A program made the translations under genes and the position numbers. This document shows, in pieces, positions 28,588 through 36,900 of a DNA stretch of 64,000 bases. The DNA is from DATFDN01 sp963818725 (lineage in GTDB: Bacteria; Pseudomonadota; Alphaproteobacteria; Acetobacterales; Acetobacteraceae), in NCBI GenBank assembly GCA_963818725.1, contig CAWFTU010000001.1, positions 1,054,001 through 1,118,000 of the forward strand, in the 5' to 3' direction. The first letter of the stretch is position 1, and each line of letters begins with the position of its first letter. The notes under the pieces are model-generated. The model did no database searches and had not been told where the DNA came from. It was given only the letters and a program-made list of their open reading frames with translations.

Positions 28588-30627
28588 ATGACAGCGGGCG
28601 GGCTGCAGCAGAGGGTCGGGGAACGCGGGATCGGCGTTCAGGTCGGCGGCGATGGCAATACCATCATTGTCTATGCCGGGGCGGCGGAACTCGTTCTGAC
28701 ACGGAAACACGCGCGCAAGGCGAAGCCAACCACCGAGCTTCAGTTGCTGCGCGTCGATTTGCGCGCCACCACGCTGGTCGGCCGCGACGGAGACTTGGCC
28801 GCGCTGCGGGCCTGGCTTGCCTCGGAGCGGCCTGTTTCAGTCCGCTGCATCACGGGCCGGGCTGGGGTGGGCAAGACTCGCCTGGCAACGGAACTTTGCG
28901 AGCTGGCGGAACGCGACGGTTGGACCGCCGGCTTCGCGCTCTACAGCCAGTTCCCCAAATTCGTGGACGGTTCGGCCAGTTGGCGCTGGGCCAAGCCGAC
29001 CTTGGTGGTGATCGACTACGCGGCCGCGCTCGCCGGCGCCTTGCGGACCTGGCTGGAGATCCTGGCCCGCCCCGAAACGCAGGCAGGCGGGCAGAAACTT
29101 CGCGTGCTGCTGCTCGAACGGCACGCCGAGCGCGATCTGGGTTGGTGGGCGGACTTGCTTCGCCCGGTCAGCTTCTCCGAGCCCGCACCGGACGAGCTGG
29201 CCGATCCGCCGGAACCGGTGCAGTTGGCAAGCTTGAGCGATATCGAGGACCGGCGCGCGCTGCTGGCGGAGGCGATGCGGTGGGCGGGGCAGATCGCGGG
29301 GAAGCAGCCCATTCCGGAGCCCCCGCCGATCGGCGCGAATGCGGCGTTCGACCGCCGGCTCAAGGATGACGCCATCAACAACGAGCCGTTGTACCTGATG
29401 ATGGCCGGCATGGAGGCGATCCAAACCGGCGCTACAGCGGCACTAGCCCTCAGCCGGGTGGATTTGGCGGAGCGGGCGGCAAGCCGGGAACGCGAGCGGC
29501 TGAGCCATCTTGCCGCCCAGTGGGGCCTTCCCGAAAAGCTGGTTGCCCATGTGGCGATGTGCGTGACCTTGCAGGGCGGGTGCGAAGCTGAGCACGCTCT
29601 CAGGCTTGTCGCGGAAGAGCGGCCCGTTATGGGCTTTCCGGAAACGGCACCTGCCGTGGATATCGTCAACCGTCTGGCCGAAGCGCTGCCTCTACCAAAC
29701 GGGGCGGACATTGAGGCGGTACGGTCGGACCTTGTCGGCGAGGCGTTCCTGCTCCAGGGAATGCGGGAGCATCGCCGATTTCCCGGCGTGCAAACCGAGA
29801 TCGTGGAGCGCGCATGGCAGCGCGCGGGCGGAAAACTTGTCGCGACGTTGATCCGCACGGCGCAAGACTTCGCGCAAGGTGATGCCAACCATCACTGCAT
29901 TGCTTGGCTCGCCTATCTGATCGCCCGCACGCAGGATTGGGCCGCCCTGTGGGCACTCGTTGCCGAGTTGCCCGAACACACGGTGGCGTTGCGCGAACTT
30001 GCCGCGCATGCGTACGAGCGGCTTGCAAGCGCGCTCTCCGAACAGGTCGGAATCGAACCGGAGTCGCTGCACTTTCGTGCCATGTCACTCAACAACCTCG
30101 CCAACAGGCTGAGCGATCTCGGCCGGCGCGAGCCGGCGCTGGCGGCGGCGGAGAAGGCAGCAGCGCTCTACCGCGAACTCGCCGCGCAACAGCCCGACGC
30201 GTTCCGGCCCGATCTCGCCATGTCGCTCAACAACCTCGCCAACAGCCTGAGCGCTCTCGGCCGGCGCGAGCCGGCGCTGGCGGCGGCGGAGGAGGCGGCG
30301 GCGCTCTACCACGAGCTGGCCGCGCAACAGCCCGACGCGTTCCGGCCGAATCTGGCGGTCTCCCTTGCGGTTCAGGCGAATTGTTTGGACGGTTTGGACC
30401 GCGCCGCGGATGCGCTCACGACCAGCGCGGAGGCGTTTGCAAATCTGGCGCCGGCATTCATCCACCAGCCTGCCGCGTTTGTTCACTGGATGTGGCCAAT
30501 GCTTCAGGAATATGTGCAACGTTGCGAAAATCTTGGAAGGCCGCCTGACACGGCGTTGGTGGGACCGATCCTCGCTATTATGCAAGAACAGGACGCGCAA
30601 ACAGGGGACCAGCAGGACGAGCATTGA
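28588..30627 (+). CDS. NLR-like STAND NTPase with N-terminal amyloid-type motif and C-terminal TPRs
   Basis: A 679-residue protein from the ATG at 28588. Residues 14-31 read GIGVQVGGDGNTIIVYAG, a Gly/Gln/Asn/Val-rich short strand motif. After a linker, TTLVGRDGDLAALRAWL leads into a P-loop NTPase with Walker A GRAGVGKT (about 90-97) and Walker B-like TLVVIDYAAA (about 144-153). The middle is helical, typical of STAND/NACHT-type switches. The C-terminus has at least two 43-residue TPR units (SLNNLANRLSDLGRREPALAAAEKA...) and a degenerate third. In known NLR-like bacterial proteins such TPRs sense a ligand and the short N-terminal motif recruits an effector. The downstream gene is coupled (overlapping stop and start). 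Function is inferred from architecture. Confidence 0.85.
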   Translation: MTAGGLQQRVGERGIGVQVGGDGNTIIVYAGAAELVLTRKHARKAKPTTELQLLRVDLRATTLVGRDGDLAALRAWLASERPVSVRCITGRAGVGKTRLATELCELAERDGWTAGFALYSQFPKFVDGSASWRWAKPTLVVIDYAAALAGALRTWLEILARPETQAGGQKLRVLLLERHAERDLGWWADLLRPVSFSEPAPDELADPPEPVQLASLSDIEDRRALLAEAMRWAGQIAGKQPIPEPPPIGANAAFDRRLKDDAINNEPLYLMMAGMEAIQTGATAALALSRVDLAERAASRERERLSHLAAQWGLPEKLVAHVAMCVTLQGGCEAEHALRLVAEERPVMGFPETAPAVDIVNRLAEALPLPNGADIEAVRSDLVGEAFLLQGMREHRRFPGVQTEIVERAWQRAGGKLVATLIRTAQDFAQGDANHHCIAWLAYLIARTQDWAALWALVAELPEHTVALRELAAHAYERLASALSEQVGIEPESLHFRAMSLNNLANRLSDLGRREPALAAAEKAAALYRELAAQQPDAFRPDLAMSLNNLANSLSALGRREPALAAAEEAAALYHELAAQQPDAFRPNLAVSLAVQANCLDGLDRAADALTTSAEAFANLAPAFIHQPAAFVHWMWPMLQEYVQRCENLGRPPDTALVGPILAIMQEQDAQTGDQQDEH

Positions 30628-30628
30628 G

Positions 30629-30997
30629 TTGGCAGCGGCGGCAGTCGGCTTGCTCGCACCGTACCTGACGGAGGTAACCAAGGAGGCAGCGAAAACCATT
30701 GGCAAGGAGACCGCCGAAGCCGAGTTCAAGCTGCTCGGCTGGATGCGCGAGAAGCTGACCGGCCGGGCCAAGGAGGCGCTTCAGGAGCTGGAGGAGAAAC
30801 CTAACTCGCAACTCAATCAGGACGATTTGCACACGCAACTCGCGAAGCTGCTTGAGAAGCAACCGGAGCTGGCGTCGCAATTGCGCGCGCTGATGGAGGA
30901 GGCGCGAACGCCGGGCGAGGCGATGAACCAAAACGTTGGCGCCGGCGGCAAGGCTATCCAAACCAAGGGCAATCAGAACACGTCGTCTATCGGGTAG
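30629..30997 (+). CDS. small helical putative effector with matching C-terminal motif (122 aa)
   Basis: The frame begins at or next to the NTPase stop (TTG 30629, or ATT 30623 overlapping it), with AGGACGA upstream as ribosome-binding site. The N-terminus is hydrophobic (LAAAAVGLLAPYLTEV). It is followed by amphipathic Lys/Glu helices (EFKLLGWMREKLTGRAKEALQELEEK, LHTQLAKLLEKQPELASQLRALMEEA). The last 17 residues are GGKAIQTKGNQNTSSIG, which align with the NTPase N-terminal motif as G..[VI]Q..G..NT. The layout resembles small membrane-active effectors that are triggered through amyloid templating by an adjacent NLR. No catalytic motif is visible. I do not recognise a named domain. Confidence 0.75.
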   Translation: MAAAAVGLLAPYLTEVTKEAAKTIGKETAEAEFKLLGWMREKLTGRAKEALQELEEKPNSQLNQDDLHTQLAKLLEKQPELASQLRALMEEARTPGEAMNQNVGAGGKAIQTKGNQNTSSIG

Positions 30998-31029
30998 AGC
31001 GTGTTCGGACCGCATTAAGTCGCGACGTG

Positions 31030-31175
31030 GCGAACCGCTGCTCCACCTCTCCCGCAAGCGGGAGAGGTCGGCGACCCCGGACTTGATCCGGGGGAGCCGG
31101 GTGAGGGCTTGACCGGCGCACCCTCCCCCGCCGCGCAAGTGCGCGGCGACCTCTCCCGCGAGCGGGAGAGGTGTT
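31030..31175. repeat. palindromic intergenic repeats (CTCTCCCGC.AGCGGGAGAG)
   Basis: The same 20-odd-base palindrome, CCTCTCCCGC.AGCGGGAGAGG, occurs at about 31047-31070 and 31150-31173, separated by GC-rich sequence containing GGACTTGATCCGGGGGAGCC. Such hairpin repeats are common between genes in alphaproteobacteria and may serve as terminator for the upstream NTPase pair. Confidence 0.75.
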
Positions 31176-31304
31176 GTGGAGCGCGATTGATGATTGGTGT
31201 TTCGATCCGATCCAAAAACAGTCTCACCAACCCGGTATCGCGTGTGGCAGCGGCAATGGGTTCACTGCTGCTCGGTTCGAGATCTAGATCGCGGCTGCCG
31301 AAGT

Positions 31305-31400
31305 TTTGCGTCATGCTCACGCTTGTCGCGGGCATCCATGCCCTTCTTGTCGCCTTCAAGTCGTGGATGCCCGTGACAAGCACGGGCATGACGATGAAAG
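31305..31400. repeat. alphaproteobacterial intergenic inverted repeat (GTCATGC..GGGCATCCA)
   Basis: An imperfect inverted repeat: CGTCATGCTCACGCTTGTCGC-GGGCATCCATG on the left and GTGGATGCCCGTGACAAGCACGGGCATGACG on the right. This matches a dispersed intergenic repeat type well known from alphaproteobacterial genomes. It lies between the NTPase pair and livH. Confidence 0.75.
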
Positions 31401-31519
31401 TGACGCCACCGCCACATGAGGCTCCTCCCAGCCCCTTGCGGTCCCGTTCCCGATATGTGGAAATGGAACCGACGCCAATCGGATAAGCGCGCACTGACGC
31501 GCCCGTCGCCCGGGGAGGC

Positions 31520-32464
31520 ATGGTGGACGACGTCCTGATCGAGAACCTGATGAACGCGCTGGCGGCCGGGCTGATCATCGGCTGCCTCTATGGCCTCATG
31601 TGCATCGGGCTCGGTCTGATCTTCGGGGTGATGAAGATCGTCAACTTCGCCCAGGGCGAGCTGCTGATGCTGGGCATGTTCGTGAGTTTCTACCTGGTCG
31701 CCGTCGCCGGTTGGCTCGGCCCGGCGGCGCCGTTCGTCTGCGCCGTGTGCGCCGGCCCGATCCTGTTTGTGGGCGGGGCGGCGCTGCACCGGTTCCTGAT
31801 CGCGCGCGTCTCCGGCCTGCGCACCCAGGGCACACTGGACGAGGGCCATTTCGGGCAGCTCATTGTCACGCTCGGCCTGTCGCTGATCCTGCAGAACGCG
31901 GGGCAGATCGTGTTCGGCTCGGCGCCGCGCACCGTACTGACCCCGCTCGCCTCGCGCGCCTTCGAGGTCGGGCCGATCGTGGGCGACGCCACGCTGTTCC
32001 TGAACAAGGCGCGGGTCGTCGCCTGCGTCGTGTCGATCCTGGTCGCCGCCGGGCTTTACGTGGTGATGGAGCGCACGCGGCTTGGCAAGGCGTTGCGGGC
32101 GGCCGCCGACAATCCGACGGCGGCCACGTACATGGGCATCGACGTCGACCGCGCGTATCGCATCGCCTTCGGCCTGGGCGCGGGCGTCACCGCCGTCGCG
32201 GGCGGGCTGATGGCGACGTACCTGTCATTCACGCCGTTCGTCGGGCTCGACTACGTCATCATCATGTATTCGGGCGTGGTGCTGGGCGGCATGGGCAGCA
32301 TCCTGGGCGCGTTCTGGGGCGGGCTGACCATCGGCATCGTCCAGCAGGGCTCGGCGGTGGTGCTGCCGCCGCAGTTGCAGAACGCGGCGATCTTCGTCGC
32401 CTTCCTGCTGATCGTGACGTTGCGCCCGCAAGGCTTCTTTGGCCGCTCGGCGGAGCGCGCGTGA
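31520..32464 (+). CDS. livH: branched-chain amino acid-type ABC transporter permease LivH
   Basis: A 314-residue inner-membrane permease of the LivH family with about eight hydrophobic helices. It has ALAAGLIIGCLYGLMCIGLGLIFGVMKIVNFAQGE, the family N-terminal signature, and GKALRAAADNPTAATYMGID, the EAA-like cytoplasmic loop contacting the ATPase, then MYSGVVLGGMGSILGAFWGG. It forms the membrane channel with LivM for uptake of branched-chain amino acids, amides or urea-like compounds. GGGGAGG precedes the ATG. One base separates its stop from the livMG start. In this amide/hydantoin-rich neighbourhood an amide or urea substrate is conceivable. Confidence 0.95.
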   Translation: MVDDVLIENLMNALAAGLIIGCLYGLMCIGLGLIFGVMKIVNFAQGELLMLGMFVSFYLVAVAGWLGPAAPFVCAVCAGPILFVGGAALHRFLIARVSGLRTQGTLDEGHFGQLIVTLGLSLILQNAGQIVFGSAPRTVLTPLASRAFEVGPIVGDATLFLNKARVVACVVSILVAAGLYVVMERTRLGKALRAAADNPTAATYMGIDVDRAYRIAFGLGAGVTAVAGGLMATYLSFTPFVGLDYVIIMYSGVVLGGMGSILGAFWGGLTIGIVQQGSAVVLPPQLQNAAIFVAFLLIVTLRPQGFFGRSAERA

Positions 32465-32465
32465 G

Positions 32466-34226
32466 ATGAGGGACGGTGCCGGCCTGCGCATCAAACACGA
32501 CGGGACCGCGCTGGCGATTTTGGTGGTGGCCTATCTCGCCGCCGCCGCGCTGGTGCGCAATAGCTACTACCAGCTCATGCTCACCCTGGTCCCGATCTGG
32601 GCCGTGATGGGTCTCTCCTGGAATCTGATCTCGGGCTATTCGGGGTTGGTTTCGTTCGGTCACGCGGCGTTCTTCGGGGCGGGCGCCTACACCGTGACCC
32701 TGGCGCTGGCCTATTGGGGCCTGACGCCGTGGCTCGGCATTCCGCTGGGGATGGGGGTCGGCGCGCTGGCGGCGCTGCTGATCGGGATGCCGACGTTCCG
32801 GCTGCGCGGGCACTACTTCGCGCTGTCGATGCTCGCCTACCCGCTGGCGATGCTCTACGTGCTCGAATATCTCGGGTTCCAGGAGGTGCCGCTGCCGATG
32901 CATCGCGCGGCGCCGGCGGCGTTCCTGCAATTCACCGACCCGCGCCTCTACACCCTGGTCGCTGTCGGGTTGCTGGTGGCGGCGATGGTCGTCTCCATGC
33001 TGGCCGAGAACGCGCGCTTCGGCCTGGCGCTGCTGGCCATCCGGCAGAACGAGCTGGCCGCCGAGGCGGCGGGCATCGACACCTGGCGGTGGAAGATGCG
33101 CGGGCTGGTGGCGAGCGGCACGATGGCCGCCGCCGCTGGCGGGCTCTATGCCTGCGTGCTGCTGGTGGTGACGCCGGAGAGCGTGTTCGGGATGCTGGTC
33201 TCGGCGCAGGCGCTGGTGGTGACGCTGTTCGGCGGCGTCGCCAGCGTCTGGGGGCCGGTGATCGGCGCCGCCGTGCTGGTGCCGCTGGCCGAGACGCTGA
33301 ACGCGAAGCTCGGCACCATGCTGCCCGGCATCCAGGGCGTCGTGTACGGCGTCGCCATCATCGCCATCATGCTCGTGGCCCCCGAGGGGCTGTTCTGGAC
33401 CGTGCGCGACCGCCTGTTCCGCCGCGCCGAGCTTCCCCCGCGCGCCGCGCCGCCCCGTGCCGAGCCCGCGCCGCCGCCCGCCACGCATTCTGGCCCGCTC
33501 CTGGAGGTCCGGGGCCTGTCGCGCAGCTTCGGCGGGCTGCGCGCCGTGGACGATGTGAGCTTCAGCATCGCCCCTGGCGAGATCCTGGGCATCATCGGCC
33601 CGAACGGCGCCGGCAAGACCACGCTGTTCAACGTGCTGAACGGCGTGTTGGGCGCGGATTCCGGCGAGGCCCTGCTCGGCGGGACGAAACTGACCGGGCG
33701 CGCGGTGCATCAGCTCTGCCGCCTGGGCGTCGGCCGGACGTTCCAGGTGGTCCGCAGCTTTCCCCGCCTGCCGCTGCTCGACAACGTGGTGATCGGTGCC
33801 TACGGCGCCGGGTTCGATGACCGGGCGGCGGTGCGCGCGGCGGAAGCGGCCCTTCAGGCGGTCGGACTGCTCGACATGGCGCACCGCCCGGCGGGGCGGC
33901 TGACCAACAAGGAGCTGCGGCTGATGGAGCTGGCGCGCGCGCTGGCCGGGCGCCCGCGCCTGCTCCTGCTGGACGAGACCCTCGCCGGCCTCGGGCGCGA
34001 CGAGTGCGACGCGTTGCTGTCGGTGCTCCAGCGGTTGCGCACGGAGGGCATGACGGTGGCGATCATCGAGCACACGGTGCACGCGATGATGCGCCTCGCC
34101 GACCGCTTCCTGGTGCTCGACCATGGCCGGGTGCTGCGCGTCGGCACGCCGCGCGAGGTGGTGGAAGACCCCGCGGTGGTCGAGGCCTATCTCGGCCGCA
34201 AGTGGCTGGCCCGAACCCATGCTTGA
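32466..34226 (+). CDS. livM: LivM-LivG fusion: permease and ATPase in one polypeptide
   Basis: A 586-residue fusion. Residues 1-320 are a LivM permease (VPIWAVMGLSWNLISGYSGLVSFGHAAFFGAGAYT, signature of the family; NELAAEAAGIDTWRWK loop). A Pro/Ala/Glu-rich linker (PPRAAPPRAEPAPPP) joins it to a LivG-type ABC ATPase from about residue 340. The ATPase has Walker A GPNGAGKTT (about 378-386), Walker B LLLLDET and the H-loop His in IIEHTVHAMM. The ABC signature is unusual (LTNKELRLMELARAL instead of LSGGQ-like), as in some Liv ATPases. The fusion fixes the permease/ATPase stoichiometry. It overlaps livF by 8 bases. The start is ATG 32466, one base after the livH stop. Confidence 0.93.
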   Translation: MRDGAGLRIKHDGTALAILVVAYLAAAALVRNSYYQLMLTLVPIWAVMGLSWNLISGYSGLVSFGHAAFFGAGAYTVTLALAYWGLTPWLGIPLGMGVGALAALLIGMPTFRLRGHYFALSMLAYPLAMLYVLEYLGFQEVPLPMHRAAPAAFLQFTDPRLYTLVAVGLLVAAMVVSMLAENARFGLALLAIRQNELAAEAAGIDTWRWKMRGLVASGTMAAAAGGLYACVLLVVTPESVFGMLVSAQALVVTLFGGVASVWGPVIGAAVLVPLAETLNAKLGTMLPGIQGVVYGVAIIAIMLVAPEGLFWTVRDRLFRRAELPPRAAPPRAEPAPPPATHSGPLLEVRGLSRSFGGLRAVDDVSFSIAPGEILGIIGPNGAGKTTLFNVLNGVLGADSGEALLGGTKLTGRAVHQLCRLGVGRTFQVVRSFPRLPLLDNVVIGAYGAGFDDRAAVRAAEAALQAVGLLDMAHRPAGRLTNKELRLMELARALAGRPRLLLLDETLAGLGRDECDALLSVLQRLRTEGMTVAIIEHTVHAMMRLADRFLVLDHGRVLRVGTPREVVEDPAVVEAYLGRKWLARTHA

Positions 34227-34932
34227 GATCCAGGGGCTCGCGGTCGCCTATGGCGGGTTGCGCGCCTTGCAGGGCGTGTCCCTGGCCGTGGCCGAGGGCC
34301 AGTTCGTCACTGTCGTCGGCCCCAACGGGGCGGGCAAGACGACGCTGTTCAAGGCGGTGTGCGGCGTGGTGCCGCCGGCCGCCGGGCGCATCGGCTTTGA
34401 GGGTCGCGACCTCCTGGCCCTGCCCGCCGCCGCGCGGGCGCATCTTGGCATCGCCCACGTGCCGGAGGGACGGCAGGTGTTCAAGACCCTGACGGTGCGA
34501 GAGAACCTGGAGATGGGCGCCTACCCGCCCAGGGGCCGCGCGCAGTTCCGCCAGGCGATCGAGCGCATCCACGCGCTATTCCCGGTCCTAGCCGAGCGGG
34601 CCGGGCAGCTCGCGGGCACGCTGTCGGGGGGCGAGCAGCAGATGCTGGCGATCGGGCGCGGGCTCGCCGCCGCGCCGCGCCTGCTCATGCTGGACGAACC
34701 CTCGATGGGCCTCGCACCGGCCGTCGCCGACCTGATCTTCGAGCGCATCGCCCAGGTGCATCGCGAGGACCGGCTGGCGATCCTGCTGGTCGAGCAGCGC
34801 GTCGCGGAGGCGCTGGAGCTGGCCGACCGGGGGTATGTGCTGGAGACCGGGCGCATCGTGATGGAAGGGCCGTACGACCGGCTGCTTGCCGATGACCGGG
34901 TGCGGCGGGCTTATTTGGGATTGGGGATTTAG
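34219..34932 (+). CDS. livF: branched-chain amino acid-type ABC transporter ATPase LivF
   Basis: A 237-residue ATPase with Walker A GPNGAGKTT, HVPEGRQVFKTLTVRENLEMGA (LivF hallmark), signature LSGGEQQMLAIGRGLAAAPRLLMLDEPSMGLAP and H-loop region. It pairs with the LivG half of the fused protein to drive transport. Overlap with livMG (ATG within the end of the previous gene) indicates translational coupling. No substrate-binding protein gene is adjacent, so the periplasmic LivK partner must be encoded elsewhere. Confidence 0.95.
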   Translation: MLEIQGLAVAYGGLRALQGVSLAVAEGQFVTVVGPNGAGKTTLFKAVCGVVPPAAGRIGFEGRDLLALPAAARAHLGIAHVPEGRQVFKTLTVRENLEMGAYPPRGRAQFRQAIERIHALFPVLAERAGQLAGTLSGGEQQMLAIGRGLAAAPRLLMLDEPSMGLAPAVADLIFERIAQVHREDRLAILLVEQRVAEALELADRGYVLETGRIVMEGPYDRLLADDRVRRAYLGLGI

Positions 34933-35069
34933 GCTCGTAGCACCCTCTCCCCTTGCGGAACGGCTTTTTGCACAATGATAGGTCGTTGCAGTGGAAGCGG
35001 TGGTGGCGTAACATACGATAGCGAATTTTCTCACAAAGTGAGTTCTTTCGCAGAAAAGGGAAGAACGCT

Positions 35070-35572
35070 ATGTCTAGACGCCTCTGCACTGCGACCATCC
35101 TGCTGCCTTGTGCATCGCCGGCCCGGCTCTGGCGCAGCAAGCCGGGCCGGTGTCCGAGACGGACGCCAAGCAGATCGCCGGCAAGATCATGGTCGCGTGG
35201 GACGACGCTTATAACACTGGTAACCCGGCTGGGGTCGCGGCCCTGTTCGTCCCGGACGGGCTCTGTGTGACGCCCGGTGGCACGATGCTGCGGGACCGCC
35301 AGGAGATCGAGAGGGCGATTGGGGCGCGCATTAAGACTGGGTGGACGAAGGAATCGGTCAACGTCATCGAGGCTCACCCGGTGGGGGACGCGGTCGTGGC
35401 GCTCGTTGACTACGTGATCCTCGGCAGCGGGCCGAACGCCGGCAAGCAGATCGGCGGCTATGGGATGCAGTGGCTGGCGCGCGAGGGATCCGATTGGCGC
35501 ATTCGGATGCTGATCGCCAATCTCAAGCCGGTGCAGGACGTGACCGGCATGGCGGCGGCCACGGCAAAGTAG
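35070..35572 (+). pseudogene. secreted SnoaL/NTF2-like protein, frameshift in the signal peptide
   Basis: The mature part, AQQAGPVSETDAKQIAGKIMVAWDDAYNTGNPAGVAALFVPDG...DWRIRMLIANLKPVQD, is an NTF2-like cone-fold domain found in many small exported proteins. The natural start MSRRLCTATILL at 35070 lies in another frame from ALCIAGPALAQQAG. One base is missing near 35104 in the hydrophobic core of the signal peptide. GGGAAG precedes the start. Without the signal an internal start could give a cytoplasmic form. A distant paralogue lies at 44305. Confidence 0.8.
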
Positions 35573-35830
35573 CACTGCCCCATCGGGCGGCGCAGGAGAT
35601 GGGGCCGTCTGCGAGGGTCGCCTCATCCCAGGGCAATTCAACGCTCTCCGCGTGAGTTGACGTGAGACGGGCTGGTACGCAGAGCCGACACCCAAACCGC
35701 GCAGCGCAAATGAAAACGATTCCTAGATCATGAGATAGAAAGACCGAGATGGTGGTAGAGAGAACATAATCGCTTCTCAAGTGCGCGGCGATCGAGCAGC
35801 ATGGTGTTATAAACCCAAGAAGAGCGTGAT
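35573..35830. other. AT-richer intergenic stretch
   Basis: No gene seen in about 250 bases. Composition is markedly more AT-rich than the surroundings around 35700-35830, as expected for a promoter region of the truncated ORF that follows. Confidence 0.4.
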
Positions 35831-35935
35831 ATGCTGATCCGAGCCGTGATTGGCAGTATCTTGGTTTTAGGGCCACTGTTCGTTGCTGGGACCGCGGCCG
35901 CCGAGGACAGTTCAGTCAAATCGCAGTTGGACTGA
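35831..35935 (+). pseudogene. truncated secreted protein (34 aa signal-peptide stub)
   Basis: MLIRAVIGSILVLGPLFVAGTAAAEDSSVKSQLD is a clear signal peptide with cleavage site after AAA, then ten residues and a stop inside the left inverted end of the IS91-type element. The rest of the gene is not seen on the other side of the element, so it was probably cut off by the insertion. Confidence 0.6.
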
Positions 35936-36041
35936 ACGGCTACGCCGTAGGAGAAGCGGTAGCGCGAGGTCGAACGGTTGAGGGTATTTTCGGGTCTGGT
36001 CTGCATGAAGCTGCGGGCCGGCATACCGAAAGGAGACCTCG

Positions 36042-36885
36042 ATGACAACGTTACGCGTGCAAATGACCGAAGACATGAGGGTGGCCGGGTTGGCGGCCGG
36101 AACCCAGCGCATCTACCTCGACGGGGTTCGCCGTCTGGCCAAGCACTACCGGCGCGCGCCCGACCAACTGAGCGAGGCAGAGGTGCGCGCCTACCTGCTT
36201 GCATTGCGCGAGCGGGGCGTGGCCCTCGGCACCTTCAAGACCAACCACGGCGGCATCCAGTTCCTCTACCGTCGAACGCTGGATCGCGATTGGCCGCTGT
36301 TCGGGGGGAAAAAGGATCCGTCCCCCGAAGCAGCGCCGCCTCCCGGTCGCCCTGCCGGACGCGCAGGTCCGTAAGCTCCTGGGCTGCATCAGGAGCCCGA
36401 GCCACAAGATCAGCCTCGCCCTGATGTATGCCTGCGGTCTGCGGATCAGCGAGGCCGCGACCCTGGAGATCGGCGCCATCGACGGCGCCAATCGGCTGCT
36501 GCGCATCATCGGCAAGGGCGACAAGCAGCGCCTCGTGCCGCTGCCTGCACCCCTGCTGGACGAGTTGCGCAGCTTGTGGCGAACGCATCGCCATCCGCGC
36601 TGGCTGTTTCCCAGCCGCGATGGCGCCAACCCGGTCAACCAGCACGTGCTGGGCCGCACCTTCAGGGCCGCCGCCCGGGCCGCCGGCATCACACTGCCGG
36701 TCACGGCGCACGCGTTGCGGCACAGCTATGCGACCCGGCTGCTCGAGCATGGCGTCGATACGAGGATCGTGCAGATCCTGCTCGGCCACGCCAACATTTC
36801 GACGACCGCCATCTACACCCACCTGACCGAGCCGACCCGCGTCTCGCTGCGCGGTGTCGTCGACGGATTGACGACCGGCCTCTGA
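36042..36885 (+). pseudogene. tyrosine recombinase (phage-integrase family) of the IS91-type element, frameshifted
   Basis: The SAM-like N-terminal domain (MTTLRVQMTEDMRVAGLAAGTQRIYLDGVRRLAKHY) is in one frame to about 36310. The catalytic domain continues in another frame as RPPKQRRLPVALPDAQVRKLL, GLRISEAATLEI (first Arg), HALRHSYATRLLEHGVD (HxxR) and LGHANISTTAIYTHLT (catalytic Tyr). The shift coincides with the run GGGGGGAAAAAGG near 36303-36315, so it is either a one-base gain, a sequencing error or slippage. All catalytic residues are retained, so the enzyme would be active if the frame were bridged. Confidence 0.88.
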
Positions 36886-36900
36886 CACCGCGGCCCCGCC

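Noticed and set aside
31030..31175. CRISPR-like repeated palindromes
   Set aside because: Only two palindromes with unequal spacing; they match dispersed intergenic hairpins, and no cas genes are present. No CRISPR array was seen in the window.
32262..34220. A 652-codon minus-strand ORF opposite livM-livG
   Set aside because: It is Gln/Arg/His-rich, has no motif, and is the antisense shadow of a clear fused transporter gene in GC-rich DNA.
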